From assembly GCA_017997515.1 (NCBI GenBank), contig JAGOEY010000069.1, forward strand, positions 1 to 8,189: a DNA stretch of 8,189 nt, written 5' to 3'. The position numbers and the translations under genes are program-made. The stretch's first letter is position 1, and each line of letters starts with the position of its first letter. This document shows, piece by piece, positions 1 through 6,409 of the stretch. Below the pieces are notes generated by a model, which saw nothing but the letters and a program-made list of their open reading frames with translations, was not told the DNA's origin and did not search any database. This DNA comes from Burkholderiaceae bacterium. GTDB lineage: Bacteria > Pseudomonadota > Gammaproteobacteria > Burkholderiales > Burkholderiaceae.

Positions 1-252
1 TTCAGCGTGGACAGCGAAGGGGGCATGTTTGGCTTCTTCCTGTTCAACAGCCTGCCGCAGAACTACGCCACGGTGATGACCACCAGCAACACCCAGTTCA
101 ACGCGCTGTTCCACGGCCTGCTCGACCGGGGCATCTACATTGCACCGGCCTTGTACGAAGCCGGTTTTGTGAGCGCAGCACACAGCGCAGAAGACATCGC
201 CACGACGGTCGCCGCCGCGCGCGAGATCTTCAAAATGCTACCAAAACAGTAG
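1..252 (+). CDS. hemL: Glutamate-1-semialdehyde 2,1-aminomutase, C-terminal part (partial)
   Basis: This is the last 83 codons of hemL; the 5' part lies outside the window. HemL is a PLP enzyme of the cytoplasm that converts glutamate-1-semialdehyde to 5-aminolevulinate in the C5 route to haem and other tetrapyrroles. The visible part is the C-terminal small domain of the class-III aminotransferase fold. The family signature is clear: a GGMFGFFL strand, then a FHGLLDRGIYIAP segment, EAGFVSAAHS, and a final amphipathic helix (EDIATTVAAAREIF). The PLP lysine is upstream and not seen. Most HemL proteins end soon after this helix. Here the last few codons (for LPKQ) and the TAG stop lie inside a small intergenic repeat (237-300), so the repeat has probably shaped the C-terminus. 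The gene converges on the MFS gene, with 41 bp between stops. Confidence 0.95.
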   Translation, partial: FSVDSEGGMFGFFLFNSLPQNYATVMTTSNTQFNALFHGLLDRGIYIAPALYEAGFVSAAHSAEDIATTVAAAREIFKMLPKQ

Positions 253-300
253 CTATCTGCGCCCGCCCAACGGGCGCCAGAGGCACTTTTGGCTTAAAAC
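237..300 (+). repeat. Small dispersed repeat, family 2, copy 1 (spans both stop codons)
   Basis: This is one of three related copies of about 64 bp, the others being at 1703-1766 and 5496-5560. Shared blocks are GCTAC.AAAACA, AGCT, TGCGC, then GCGCCAGA.GCA, a short T-rich run, and a TTAAAAAC-like end. The core is a perfect inverted repeat: GCGCCCG at 259-265 pairs with CGGGCGC at 271-277 around a 5-base loop. The element contains the hemL stop (TAG, 250-252) on the plus strand and the MFS stop (294-296) on the minus strand. It may have inserted between the convergent genes, or may be an old terminator that spread. I recall similar sequences being common in Comamonadaceae genomes but know no accepted name for them. 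Confidence 0.75.
259..290. terminator. Possible bidirectional terminator hairpin between hemL and the MFS gene
   Basis: A perfect 7 bp GC stem (259-265 with 271-277, loop cccaa) sits between two convergent stop codons. It is followed on the plus strand, after 8 bases, by a short run of four T (287-290). The run is too short and too distant for a textbook intrinsic terminator, so the call rests on the stem and its position. Confidence 0.4.
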
Positions 301-1700
301 TTGAGGCGCAAACTGCTGGCCACCGCGGCGAACGCCGCGCAGCCTGCCGCCAGCCCCAGCGCCACCAGCGGGCCCACACCAGCTGCCGGTGGCCACACGC
401 TGAACAGGCTGGCCGCCAGCACAGCCGCCAATGATTGCCCGGTGAGCCGCGCCGTGCCCAGCATGCCCCCGGCACTGCCGCTGCGTTGGGCTGGGCCCAC
501 CGTCAGGATGGTGTGGTTGTTGGGCGACTGGAACAGCCCAAAACCCAGGCCACACAAGGCCATACGCCAGGCGATGTCCAGGTCACCCGGTTGTGTGGGC
601 AACGCTGCCAGCAAGGCCAGCCCGCAGGCCAGCAGGCCCAGACCGATACCGCCCAGCAGCCCGTCGGGGTAACGGCCAATCAAGCGCCCGGCCAAGGGGG
701 CCGCCACGATGGTGGCCAGCGGCCAGGCCGTGATCAGCATACCCGCCTCCCAGGGCGTGCGCCCGAAGTAGTCGAACAACAAAAACGGCAGCGCGATGTA
801 GGCCAGCATCTGGGCGCAGAACGCCGCCACCGACGTACACATCGACAGCGCAAACACCGGGATACGCAGCAGGTCCAGCGGAAACAGCGGCACAGCCAGC
901 CGCAGCTGACGGCGCAGGTACACCACGCCCAGCAACAGCCCCAGCGCCAATTGGCCCAGCGGCACCCAGATCGGGGTGGTGGAGGCGTCCGCCCCACCAC
1001 GTGTGCCCAGGCCGTCAGCGCCCAGAAACACCAGGCCAAATGCCAGCATGTTGAGCAGCACGTCCAGCGGCACGATGGTCACCACCGAGGTGCGGCTGTT
1101 GCCCGGCAAGGCACGGCGGCCCAGCCACAACACCAGCAGCCCCAAGGGCACGTTGACCGCAAACAACCAGTGCCACGACGCCACCGACAACACGGCCGCC
1201 GCGACGGACGGTCCGGCCACGGTGGAGGTGGCCACCATCAGCGAGTTGAGCGCAATACCCCTCCCCAGCAGGTGCTGCGGGTACACCAGCCGCACCAGAG
1301 CAGCATTCACCGCCATCAGTCCGGCAGCGCCCACACCCTGTACCACCCGCATGCCCACCAGCATCGGCATGGACGTGGCCAGCGCGCAGCCCAGCGAGGC
1401 CACGGTGAATACCCCGATGCCCACCAAATACACCCGCCGGTAACCAATCTTGTCGCCCAGCGACGCCAGCGGCAGCAGCAGGCCCAGCACCGCCAGATGG
1501 AACGCATTCACCACCCAGATGGCCTGCGAGGGGCTGGACCGCAGGTCCTGCGCCATGGTTGGCAGCGCCAGGTTCACGATGGTGCCGTCCAGCACCGCCA
1601 GGAACAGGCTCAGCATGATGACCAGCACCGCCCAGCGCCGCTGTGCTGGGGGCAGACCGTCAGGCACGGTCTCGGTGGGAATGGTGGGGTGCGCCGTCAA
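294..1700 (-). CDS. MFS multidrug exporter, DHA2 (EmrB/QacA) family
   Basis: This 468-residue integral membrane protein belongs to the proton-driven drug:H+ antiporter family DHA2, which usually has 14 membrane helices. The length fits the family. In helix 1 the motif AVLDGTIVNLALP (residues 35-47) carries the acidic residue typical of DHA2. Motif A (LASLGDKIGYRRV, about 78-90) lies in the loop between helices 2 and 3. R118 in MRVVQGVGAA matches motif B. The antiporter motif C region with GP is at about 157-171 (ATSTVAGPSVAAAVL). WHWLFAVNVPLG at about 176-187 is the usual start of helix 6. Substrates cannot be told from sequence. The start is a TTG at 1700, the first possible start after an in-frame TAG (1704-1706) supplied by the adjacent repeat. 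It has no good ribosome binding site, and a GTG at codon 12 is the alternative. No linked regulator or EmrA-type partner is present here. Confidence 0.85.
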   Translation of the reverse strand: MTAHPTIPTETVPDGLPPAQRRWAVLVIMLSLFLAVLDGTIVNLALPTMAQDLRSSPSQAIWVVNAFHLAVLGLLLPLASLGDKIGYRRVYLVGIGVFTVASLGCALATSMPMLVGMRVVQGVGAAGLMAVNAALVRLVYPQHLLGRGIALNSLMVATSTVAGPSVAAAVLSVASWHWLFAVNVPLGLLVLWLGRRALPGNSRTSVVTIVPLDVLLNMLAFGLVFLGADGLGTRGGADASTTPIWVPLGQLALGLLLGVVYLRRQLRLAVPLFPLDLLRIPVFALSMCTSVAAFCAQMLAYIALPFLLFDYFGRTPWEAGMLITAWPLATIVAAPLAGRLIGRYPDGLLGGIGLGLLACGLALLAALPTQPGDLDIAWRMALCGLGFGLFQSPNNHTILTVGPAQRSGSAGGMLGTARLTGQSLAAVLAASLFSVWPPAAGVGPLVALGLAAGCAAFAAVASSLRLKF

Positions 1701-1702
1701 TT

Positions 1703-1766
1703 GCTACAAAAACAAGAGCTGCTTGCGCAAACTCCATGTGCGCCAGAAGCATATTTCATTAAAAAC
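1703..1766 (+). repeat. Small dispersed repeat, family 2, copy 2 (upstream of the MFS gene)
   Basis: This copy aligns with 237-300 through GCTAC.AAAACA, AGCT, TGCGC, GCGCCAGAAGCA, ATTTCATT and TTAAAAAC-like blocks, and has the same orientation. The central stem is GCGCA (1725-1729) with TGCGC (1739-1743). An outer TGCTT (about 1720-1724) can pair with AAGCA (about 1747-1751) across a three-base bulge. It starts only 3 bp from the MFS start codon and supplies the TAG that closes that reading frame upstream. Any promoter for the MFS gene must therefore lie in or beyond it. Confidence 0.7.
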
Positions 1767-1774
1767 ATGATCAA
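1748..1774 (-). promoter_or_regulatory. Weak candidate promoter for the MFS gene
   Basis: On the minus strand, TTGATC (1774-1769) is followed after 15 bases by TATGCT (1753-1748), with a start about 40 bases before the MFS start codon. The spacing is short and the -35 match partial. It overlaps the end of the family 2 repeat, which would make the repeat part of the promoter. This is a candidate only. Confidence 0.2.
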
Positions 1775-1810
1775 ACCACCACCTGCAGTGCAAAGTGCGA
1801 AGCACAAACA

Positions 1811-1913
1811 CCCTTCAAGCAACGACCGCAGAACCGGCTTTGCCGGGCTGCAGGTCGTGCCACCTGCAAGGGGGTAGGCGTAGCGGAACGAAGTCCGCGA
1901 AGCCTGGGGGTGT
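1811..1913 (-). repeat. Structured 3'-end repeat, family 1, copy A (after purH)
   Basis: This is one of three copies of a repeat of about 100 bp (others at 5601-5702 and 6410-6506), all in the same orientation. Read on the minus strand it begins about 10 bp after the purH stop with CCCCCAGGCT. The main stem pairs ACGACC (1822-1827) with GGTCGT (1853-1858), GCAG (1828-1831) with CTGC (1848-1851), and CCGGC (1834-1838) with GCCGG (1842-1846) around a TTT loop. That gives 15 bp with small bulges. The second hairpin near 1861-1876 is imperfect here (CCACC against GGGGG). The third has GCGGA (1882-1886) with TCCGC (1894-1898). No T-run follows. Confidence 0.85.
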
Positions 1914-1920
1914 GTCCTCT

Positions 1921-3528
1921 CTAGTGGCGGAAATGGCGCACACCAGTGAGAACCATCACCACACCTTGCTCGTCCGCTGCGTCGATCACCTCCTGGTCAC
2001 GCATGGAACCACCGGGCTGGATCACGCAGCTTGCACCGGCTGCCACCACTACGTCGAGGCCGTCGCGGAACGGGAAGAAGGCGTCGCTGGCCACCGCCGT
2101 GCCCTTGAGCGACAGGCCCGCGTGTTCGGCCTTGATGCTGGCGATACGGGCAGAGTCCAGGCGGCTCATCTGGCCTGCGCCCACACCCATCGTCATGCCA
2201 CCGGAGCAGAACACGATGGCGTTGGACTTCACGTACTTCGCCACATTCCAGGCAAACAGCAGGTCCTGCAGTTGTTCAGGTGTGGGTTGTTTCTTGCTGA
2301 CCACCTTGAGGTCGCTGGCCGCGAGCACATGGTTGTCGGCGGTCTGGATCAGCAGGCCCGAGCCGATGCGTTTGACGTCCATCGCGTTGCGGCCATTGTC
2401 CCAATCGGTCGCCCCACCCTTAGGAAGCGCAATTTCCAGCACCCGCACGTTGAGTTTGGCCTTGGTGGCCTGGAACACTTCCAGCGCCTCAGGCGTGTAG
2501 CCAGGGGCCATCAGCACTTCGACAAACTGTTTGGCGATCTCTTGCGCGGTGGCCGCATCCACCGGGCGGTTGAAGGCGATGATGCCGCCGAAGGCCGAGG
2601 TGGGGTCGGTCTTGAAGGCTTTGCTGTACGCCTCGGCTGCGTCCTTGCCGATGGCCACACCACAGGGGTTGGCGTGTTTGACGATCACACAGGCGGGCAC
2701 GTCGAAGCTCTTCACACATTCCCACGCGGCGTCGGCGTCGGCAATGTTGTTGTAGCTCAGCTCTTTGCCCTGGATTTGTTTGGCCGACACGAGTGAGCCG
2801 GGTGCGGGGTACAGGTCACGGTAGAACGCGGCCTGCTGGTGCGGGTTTTCACCGTAACGCAGGTCTTGCACCTTCACAAAACGGCCGTTGCTTTGCGCCG
2901 GGAACAGCGCGCGCACCGGGGCGGGCTGGCCGATGCTGGCGTCAAAGTCCACGGCGGACAGGTAGTCACTGATGGCACCGTCGTAATCCGCGATGCGGTT
3001 GAACGCGGCCACGCTGAACGCGAACTTGGTTTTGTCGGCAAGTTTGCCGTGGGCCTTGAGTTCGGCCAGGGCCACGGCGTACTGCGATGCGTCGGTCAGC
3101 ACCGCCACGTCTTTCCAGTTCTTGGCCGCACTGCGCACCATGGCCGGGCCGCCGATGTCGATGTTCTCGATCGCGTCTTCGAGTGTGCAACCGGCCTTGG
3201 CCACGGTGGCTTCAAACGGGTACAGGTTCACCACCAGCAGGTCGATGGTGTTAATGCCGTGCTGGGCAATCGCGGCCATGTGCTCAGGCAGGTCCCGCCG
3301 CGCCAGCAGGCCACCGTGGATGGTGGGATGCAAGGTCTTCACCCGGCCGTCGAGCATCTCGGGAAACCCGGTGTGGTCGGCCACCTCGGTCACGGGCAAA
3401 CCGGCATCGGCCAGCAGTTTGGCGGTGCCGCCGGTGGACAGCAGCTTCACGTCCAGCGCGTGCAGCGCTTGCGCGAATTCAAGGATGCCGGTTTTGTCGG
3501 AGACGGAGATGAGGGCGGTCAGAGTCAT
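1921..3528 (-). CDS. purH: Bifunctional AICAR formyltransferase / IMP cyclohydrolase
   Basis: PurH carries out the last two steps of de novo IMP synthesis in the cytoplasm. It formylates AICAR with 10-formyl-THF, then closes the ring to give IMP. The protein has 535 residues, close to the usual 520-535. The N-terminal IMP cyclohydrolase (MGS-like) domain covers about 1-200, with [12 protein letters not shown] (28-39), [14 protein letters not shown] (60-73), and [16 protein letters not shown] (122-137). The AICAR transformylase domain fills the rest, with RYGENPHQ (224-231), the catalytic Lys284-His285 pair in [20 protein letters not shown], and [14 protein letters not shown] near the end. I chose the ATG at 3528 because [14 protein letters not shown] is the normal start; an upstream start would add 25 residues overlapping fis. 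It lies 11 bp after the fis stop, so it is probably the last gene of a dusB-fis-purH operon. A structured repeat follows the stop. Confidence 0.97.
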   Translation of the reverse strand: MTLTALISVSDKTGILEFAQALHALDVKLLSTGGTAKLLADAGLPVTEVADHTGFPEMLDGRVKTLHPTIHGGLLARRDLPEHMAAIAQHGINTIDLLVVNLYPFEATVAKAGCTLEDAIENIDIGGPAMVRSAAKNWKDVAVLTDASQYAVALAELKAHGKLADKTKFAFSVAAFNRIADYDGAISDYLSAVDFDASIGQPAPVRALFPAQSNGRFVKVQDLRYGENPHQQAAFYRDLYPAPGSLVSAKQIQGKELSYNNIADADAAWECVKSFDVPACVIVKHANPCGVAIGKDAAEAYSKAFKTDPTSAFGGIIAFNRPVDAATAQEIAKQFVEVLMAPGYTPEALEVFQATKAKLNVRVLEIALPKGGATDWDNGRNAMDVKRIGSGLLIQTADNHVLAASDLKVVSKKQPTPEQLQDLLFAWNVAKYVKSNAIVFCSGGMTMGVGAGQMSRLDSARIASIKAEHAGLSLKGTAVASDAFFPFRDGLDVVVAAGASCVIQPGGSMRDQEVIDAADEQGVVMVLTGVRHFRH

Positions 3529-3539
3529 AGGGTTCTTGC

Positions 3540-3779
3540 TTACTTCAGGAGGTTGTGTTCGACGAGTTTTTTGCGGAGGGTATTGCGGTTCAAGCCCAGC
3601 CATTCGGCAGCGCGCGACTGGTTGTTGTCGGCTTGGGTCATGACGACTTCCAGCAGCGGTTTTTCGACGGCACGCACCAGCATGTCGTACATGCGGTTGG
3701 GCTCTTCGCCGTCCAGGTCTCTAAAGTAACCGTGCAGGCTGTCGCGCACACAGTCGTCAATGCTTTTGTTGTTGCTCAT
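3540..3779 (-). CDS. fis: Fis family DNA-binding nucleoid protein (short form)
   Basis: Fis is a small dimeric protein that bends DNA, shapes the nucleoid and controls transcription, including rRNA promoters. This one has 79 residues against 98 in E. coli. It aligns from E. coli residue about 27 onward: [13 protein letters not shown], then [17 protein letters not shown] for the dimer helices, then the C-terminal helix-turn-helix [18 protein letters not shown] at about 55-72. The N-terminal beta-hairpin arm that activates Hin/Gin invertases in enterics is missing. I believe this is usual in betaproteobacteria, so it is not a truncation. The ATG at 3779 follows a GAGGA site and starts inside dusB with a 23 bp overlap, the conserved dusB-fis arrangement. 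The low-complexity NtrC-type domain is absent, so this is not a fragment of an NtrC regulator. Confidence 0.95.
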   Translation of the reverse strand: MSNNKSIDDCVRDSLHGYFRDLDGEEPNRMYDMLVRAVEKPLLEVVMTQADNNQSRAAEWLGLNRNTLRKKLVEHNLLK

Positions 3780-4842
3780 GCAATCCTCGTTGTAATTCTT
3801 GGGGCTCGTCCTCGTCCGACAGCAGCATCTGCACGGCGTCCAGCGCCACGGGCATACGCTCCATACGTTCGGCCAACGCGTCAAAATAATCGGCCACGGC
3901 CTGCCATTGCTGCGCGCTGTCTTCAATCGTGTTCATGCGGGCGCGGAAAGCCTCGCCGCCGGGCAGCGTGCGCACATACCAGCCAATGTGTTTACGTGCG
4001 GTGCGCACGCCGGAAAACTCACCGTACAGGCCGTAATGTTCTTGCAGGTGGTCCAGCAGCAGACGCCGCACCTCGGCCACCAGCGGCGGCGCGAGGTGGG
4101 TGCCGGTGGCAAGGAAATGCGCCACTTCGCGAAAGATCCACGGGCGGCCCTGCGCGGCGCGGCCAATCATGATGGCGTCGGCCCCGGTGGCGGCCAGCAC
4201 GTCACGCGCTTGTTCGGGGGTGGTGATGTCGCCATTGGCCACCACAGGCACACGCACAGCGGCCTTGACGGCGGCGATGGTGTCGTATTCGGCCTGGCCT
4301 TTGTAACCCTGCTCGCGGGTGCGGCCATGGACGGTCAACATCTGCACCCCGGCCTGCTCAAACACGCGCGCCAGCGCCACCGCATTTTTGTGCGCCTGGC
4401 ACCAGCCGGTGCGCATCTTCAGCGTCACGGGCACGTTGTGCGGCGTGGCGGCGGCCACCACGGCCTCGACGATGGACAAGGCCAGGGTCTCGTCCTGCAT
4501 CAGCGCAGAACCTGCCCACTTGTTGCACACCTTTTTGGCCGGGCAGCCCATGTTGATGTCGATGATTTGTGCACCCCGGTCGATGTTGTAGCTGGCAGCG
4601 TCGGCCATCATCTGGGCGTCGGTGCCTGCAATCTGCACAGCGATGGGGCCGGGCTCACCGTCGTGGTTGGCGCGGCGCGAGGTTTTGAGGGTGTTCCACA
4701 GGTCGCGCCGCGAGGTCACCATCTCACTCACCGCATAACCCGCGCCCAGCGTGCGGCACAGCTGGCGAAACGGCCGGTCGGTGACACCTGCCATCGGCGC
4801 GGCGAACAGGTTGTTCGCCAAAGGAATATGGCCGATGTACAT
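3757..4842 (-). CDS. dusB: tRNA dihydrouridine synthase B
   Basis: DusB is an FMN and NADPH enzyme that reduces a uridine in the tRNA D-loop to dihydrouridine. The 361-residue product starts with the TIM-barrel domain: LFAAPMAGVTDRPFR (12-26), then INMGCPAKKVCNKWAGSALM (96-115) with the catalytic Cys100. LKMRTGW (141-147) and VHGRTR (171-176) bind tRNA or FMN, and VANGDI (201-206) and IGRAAQGRPW (226-235) bind the FMN phosphate. The C-terminal helical tRNA-binding domain follows. It is about 40 residues longer than E. coli DusB (321), with a charged tail ending in EQQQKH that overlaps the fis start. I chose ATG 4842 because MYIGHIPLANNLFAAPMAGV is the usual start; the upstream start at 4905 overlaps the likely promoter. 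No clear Shine-Dalgarno is seen. It is first in a dusB-fis-purH operon. Confidence 0.95.
   Translation of the reverse strand: MYIGHIPLANNLFAAPMAGVTDRPFRQLCRTLGAGYAVSEMVTSRRDLWNTLKTSRRANHDGEPGPIAVQIAGTDAQMMADAASYNIDRGAQIIDINMGCPAKKVCNKWAGSALMQDETLALSIVEAVVAAATPHNVPVTLKMRTGWCQAHKNAVALARVFEQAGVQMLTVHGRTREQGYKGQAEYDTIAAVKAAVRVPVVANGDITTPEQARDVLAATGADAIMIGRAAQGRPWIFREVAHFLATGTHLAPPLVAEVRRLLLDHLQEHYGLYGEFSGVRTARKHIGWYVRTLPGGEAFRARMNTIEDSAQQWQAVADYFDALAERMERMPVALDAVQMLLSDEDEPQELQRGLHEQQQKH
3784..3788 (-). promoter_or_regulatory. Ribosome binding site of fis
   Basis: On the minus strand GAGGA stands 4 bases before the ATG at 3779. It supports this start over any upstream one, and it lies within the 3' coding part of dusB, as expected for translational coupling. 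Confidence 0.6.
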
Positions 4843-4890
4843 GGGGTGAGGGGGGGAGAAAAAACCGGGGGTGCTGAAAAATAAGGCACG

Positions 4891-4896
4891 ATTGTA
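4891..4896 (-). promoter_or_regulatory. Candidate -10 box for the dusB-fis-purH operon
   Basis: On the minus strand TACAAT (4896-4891) matches five of six positions of the sigma-70 -10 box and would start transcription about 40 bases before dusB. The -35 is poor: TTGCTG stands only 14 bases upstream. The position in a short divergent spacer favours it, and binding by Fis to its own promoter is possible but not visible. Confidence 0.35.
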
Positions 4897-4969
4897 GCTG
4901 CTCAAAATTTCAGCAATTGAAATCTGGCGCTATTTGTGACCCCATGTCGAGGCCCTCTCCGACAGGCGC

Positions 4970-4975
4970 AAGGGG
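4970..4975 (+). promoter_or_regulatory. Ribosome binding site of the yqaA-type gene
   Basis: AAGGGG lies 9 bases before the ATG at 4985, within a G-rich stretch. No comparable site precedes the second in-frame ATG at 5009, so this decides the start, though only moderately. Confidence 0.45.
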
Positions 4976-4984
4976 CGGGGGCCC

Positions 4985-5479
4985 ATGCCGACTTTCTATA
5001 CTGCCTGTATGCAATCCTGGCTTGATTCCGCCCTCACCCTGCTCGCCCTGCCCCAGTACGGTTTGGGCACCCTGTTTCTTGTGTCGTTTGTGTCGGCCAC
5101 CTTGCTGCCGCTGGGCTCGGAGCCTGCGCTGTTTGGTTTGCTGCAGCTCAACCCCGGCCTGTTCTGGCCCGCCATTGGCATCGCCACACTGGGCAACACC
5201 CTGGGCGGCGCGGTGAGCTGGTGGATGGGTTTGGGGGCGTCGAAGGTAGCCGACAAATACGCCCATTCGCGCCACCATTTGCGCGCGCTGGACTGGCTGG
5301 AGCGGCTGGGGCCCAAGGCCTGCCTGCTGAGCTGGCTGCCCATCGTGGGAGACCCGCTGTGCGCCGTAGCGGGCTGGCTCAAACTGCCGTTCTGGCCCTG
5401 TGTGGGTTACATGGCGATTGGCAAATTCATGCGCTACCTGACGATGACGGCGGTGCTGCTGTACCTCTGGCCTAAATGA
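4985..5479 (+). CDS. YqaA-type DedA/VTT family inner membrane protein
   Basis: This 164-residue membrane protein resembles E. coli YqaA (142 residues), a small member of the DedA/SNARE-associated (VTT) superfamily. Some DedA members move lipids such as undecaprenyl phosphate across the inner membrane; the role of YqaA is not established. Family marks are SFVSATLLPLGSEPALFGLL (34-53), IATLGNTLGGAVSWWMG (66-82), then a charged stretch with WLERLGPKACLLSWLPIVGD (104-123), and AGWLKLPFWPCVGYMAIGKFMRYL (129-152). Three or four hydrophobic segments are visible, two of them re-entrant in related proteins. I use ATG 4985 because of the upstream AAGGGG; ATG 5009 would give 156 residues and a more typical N-terminus. 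It is divergent from dusB and convergent with the GST gene, so it appears to be a single-gene unit. A hairpin repeat follows the stop. Confidence 0.85.
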   Translation: MPTFYTACMQSWLDSALTLLALPQYGLGTLFLVSFVSATLLPLGSEPALFGLLQLNPGLFWPAIGIATLGNTLGGAVSWWMGLGASKVADKYAHSRHHLRALDWLERLGPKACLLSWLPIVGDPLCAVAGWLKLPFWPCVGYMAIGKFMRYLTMTAVLLYLWPK

Positions 5480-5495
5480 TGGTGCGGCGCCCGAA

Positions 5496-5560
5496 ACTCC
5501 TGAAATGATAGCTATGCGCGCCCGTCAGACGGGCGCAAAGAGCACATTTCATTCAAATAA
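5496..5560 (+). repeat. Small dispersed repeat, family 2, copy 3 (after the yqaA-type gene)
   Basis: This copy aligns with 237-300: TAGCTAT, GCGCCCG (5518-5524) pairing perfectly with CGGGCGC (5530-5536) around tcaga, then GAGCAC, ATTTCATT and CAAATAA. The 7 bp stem is identical to that at 259-277, while the loop differs. It lies 17 bp after the yqaA-type stop and may act as its terminator, although only three T in a row follow the stem, at 5546-5548. Confidence 0.7.
5518..5552 (+). terminator. Possible terminator of the yqaA-type gene
   Basis: The perfect 7 bp GC stem (5518-5524 with 5530-5536) is followed by an A-rich gap and a loosely T-rich stretch, about 40 bp after the stop. The lack of a tight T-run keeps the call tentative. 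Confidence 0.35.
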
Positions 5561-5600
5561 TTAACCCCCCAGCCCACCGCGCCCCATGCGGTGTGCGCAA

Positions 5601-5702
5601 CCCTTCCAGCAGACACCGCGGAACTGGCTTTGCCAGTCCGCTGGTGGAGCCCCCTGCAAGGGGGTTGGCGCAGCGGAACGCAGTCCGCGCAGCCTGGGGG
5701 TG
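5601..5702 (-). repeat. Structured 3'-end repeat, family 1, copy B (after the GST gene)
   Basis: On the minus strand it begins 2 bp after the GST stop codon with CCCCCAGGCT. The main stem pairs CACC (5614-5617) with GGTG (5643-5646), GCGGA (5618-5622) with TCCGC (5637-5641), and CTGGC (5624-5628) with GCCAG (5632-5636) around TTT. Copies A and C have CCGGC with GCCGG at the last stem, so the C-to-T change is matched by G-to-A. The second hairpin is CCCCC (5651-5655 region) with GGGGG around tgcaa. The third is GCGGA with TCCGC (near 5672-5688). Confidence 0.85.
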
Positions 5703-6371
5703 TCACAAAGTAAACGGGCCGCCGCGCTCCAGTGCACGCTGGTAGGCAGGCCGGGCGTGGATTCTTTCCAGGTACGCCATCAGCTTGGGACGTGAGGCAT
5801 TCAGCCCGCCACGGGATTGCGCCGCCTCAACGGGGAAACTCATCTGGATGTCGGCCCCCGTGAACGTATCACCTGCAAACCACAGGCTTTTGCCCAGCTC
5901 CGCCTCCATGAAGTCCAGGTGTGTCGTGATCTGCGGCGTGATGAAACCCGACTTGGCCTTGCCCGAAATGGCTTTGGCGATGGGTTTCACGAAGAAAGGC
6001 ATGGGTGTGTTTTCGATCTTGTCGAACACCAGCTTCAGCAACAAGGGCGGCATGGCCGAGCCTTCGGCGTAATGCAGCCAGTAGCGATAACGCAGCGCCT
6101 CGGGCGTACCAGCGACAGGAGCCAGCTGGCCCTGGCCATAACGCTCCACCACCGTCTCGATGATCGCGCCCGACTCGGCCAGCGTGAGCCCGTCGTCCGA
6201 GGTCACCACGGGCGATTTGCCCAACGGGTGCACCCGGCGCAGCTCGGGTGGCGCCAGCATGGTCTTGGCGTCACGCTGGTAACGCACGATCTCGTACGGC
6301 AGCGCCAGCTCTTCGAGCAGCCACAGAATGCGCTGCGAACGGGAGTTGTTGAGGTGGTGGACGGTGAGCAT
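5703..6371 (-). CDS. Glutathione S-transferase family protein
   Basis: This 222-residue cytoplasmic protein has the two-domain GST fold. The thioredoxin-like N-terminal domain covers about 1-80: LTVHHLNNSRSQRILWLLEE (2-21) with Ser10/Ser12 near the place of the catalytic hydroxyl, then VHPLGKSPVV (48-57) with the cis-proline Pro54, and LAESGAIIETVVERYG (64-79) where Glu66-Ser67 would bind the gamma-glutamyl part of glutathione. The all-helical C-terminal domain carries FAGDTFTGADIQMSFPVE, the usual N-capping box region. It resembles the Gtt1-like bacterial group; its substrate is unknown. I chose ATG 6371 over the TTG two codons upstream (6377) because it begins the normal MLTVHHL strand; a weak CGGA precedes it. 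The gene lies 145 bp after ychF on the same strand with repeat C between, leaving about 38 bp for any promoter of its own. Confidence 0.9.
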   Translation of the reverse strand: MLTVHHLNNSRSQRILWLLEELALPYEIVRYQRDAKTMLAPPELRRVHPLGKSPVVTSDDGLTLAESGAIIETVVERYGQGQLAPVAGTPEALRYRYWLHYAEGSAMPPLLLKLVFDKIENTPMPFFVKPIAKAISGKAKSGFITPQITTHLDFMEAELGKSLWFAGDTFTGADIQMSFPVEAAQSRGGLNASRPKLMAYLERIHARPAYQRALERGGPFTL

Positions 6372-6409
6372 GGGCAAATCCGTTGTGAGTTAAACAGTCT
6401 CCACGAATT

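Noticed and set aside
435..1877. Long plus-strand open frame of 480 codons opposite the MFS gene
   Set aside because: It is rich in Gln, His and Arg with no domain-like pattern, as expected for the reverse of a GC-rich membrane protein gene.
3529..3603. Upstream start for purH adding 25 residues
   Set aside because: The extension would overlap the fis coding region and matches no PurH N-terminus; [14 protein letters not shown] is the standard start.
3780..3926. Upstream start for fis adding 49 residues
   Set aside because: The added stretch is dusB coding sequence in another frame, and the ATG at 3779 has a GAGGA site.
1795..4884. Long plus-strand open frames opposite purH, fis and dusB (for example 1795-2796, 2839-3729, 3799-4884)
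   Set aside because: They are antisense shadows of well-supported genes, with His/Gly/Val-rich translations and no recognisable motif.
4843..4905. Upstream start for dusB adding 21 residues
   Set aside because: The added residues do not resemble DusB, and the start overlaps the candidate -10 box.
6371..6377. TTG start for the GST gene two codons upstream of the ATG
   Set aside because: The ATG is the stronger codon and begins the expected first beta strand; the two extra residues add nothing.
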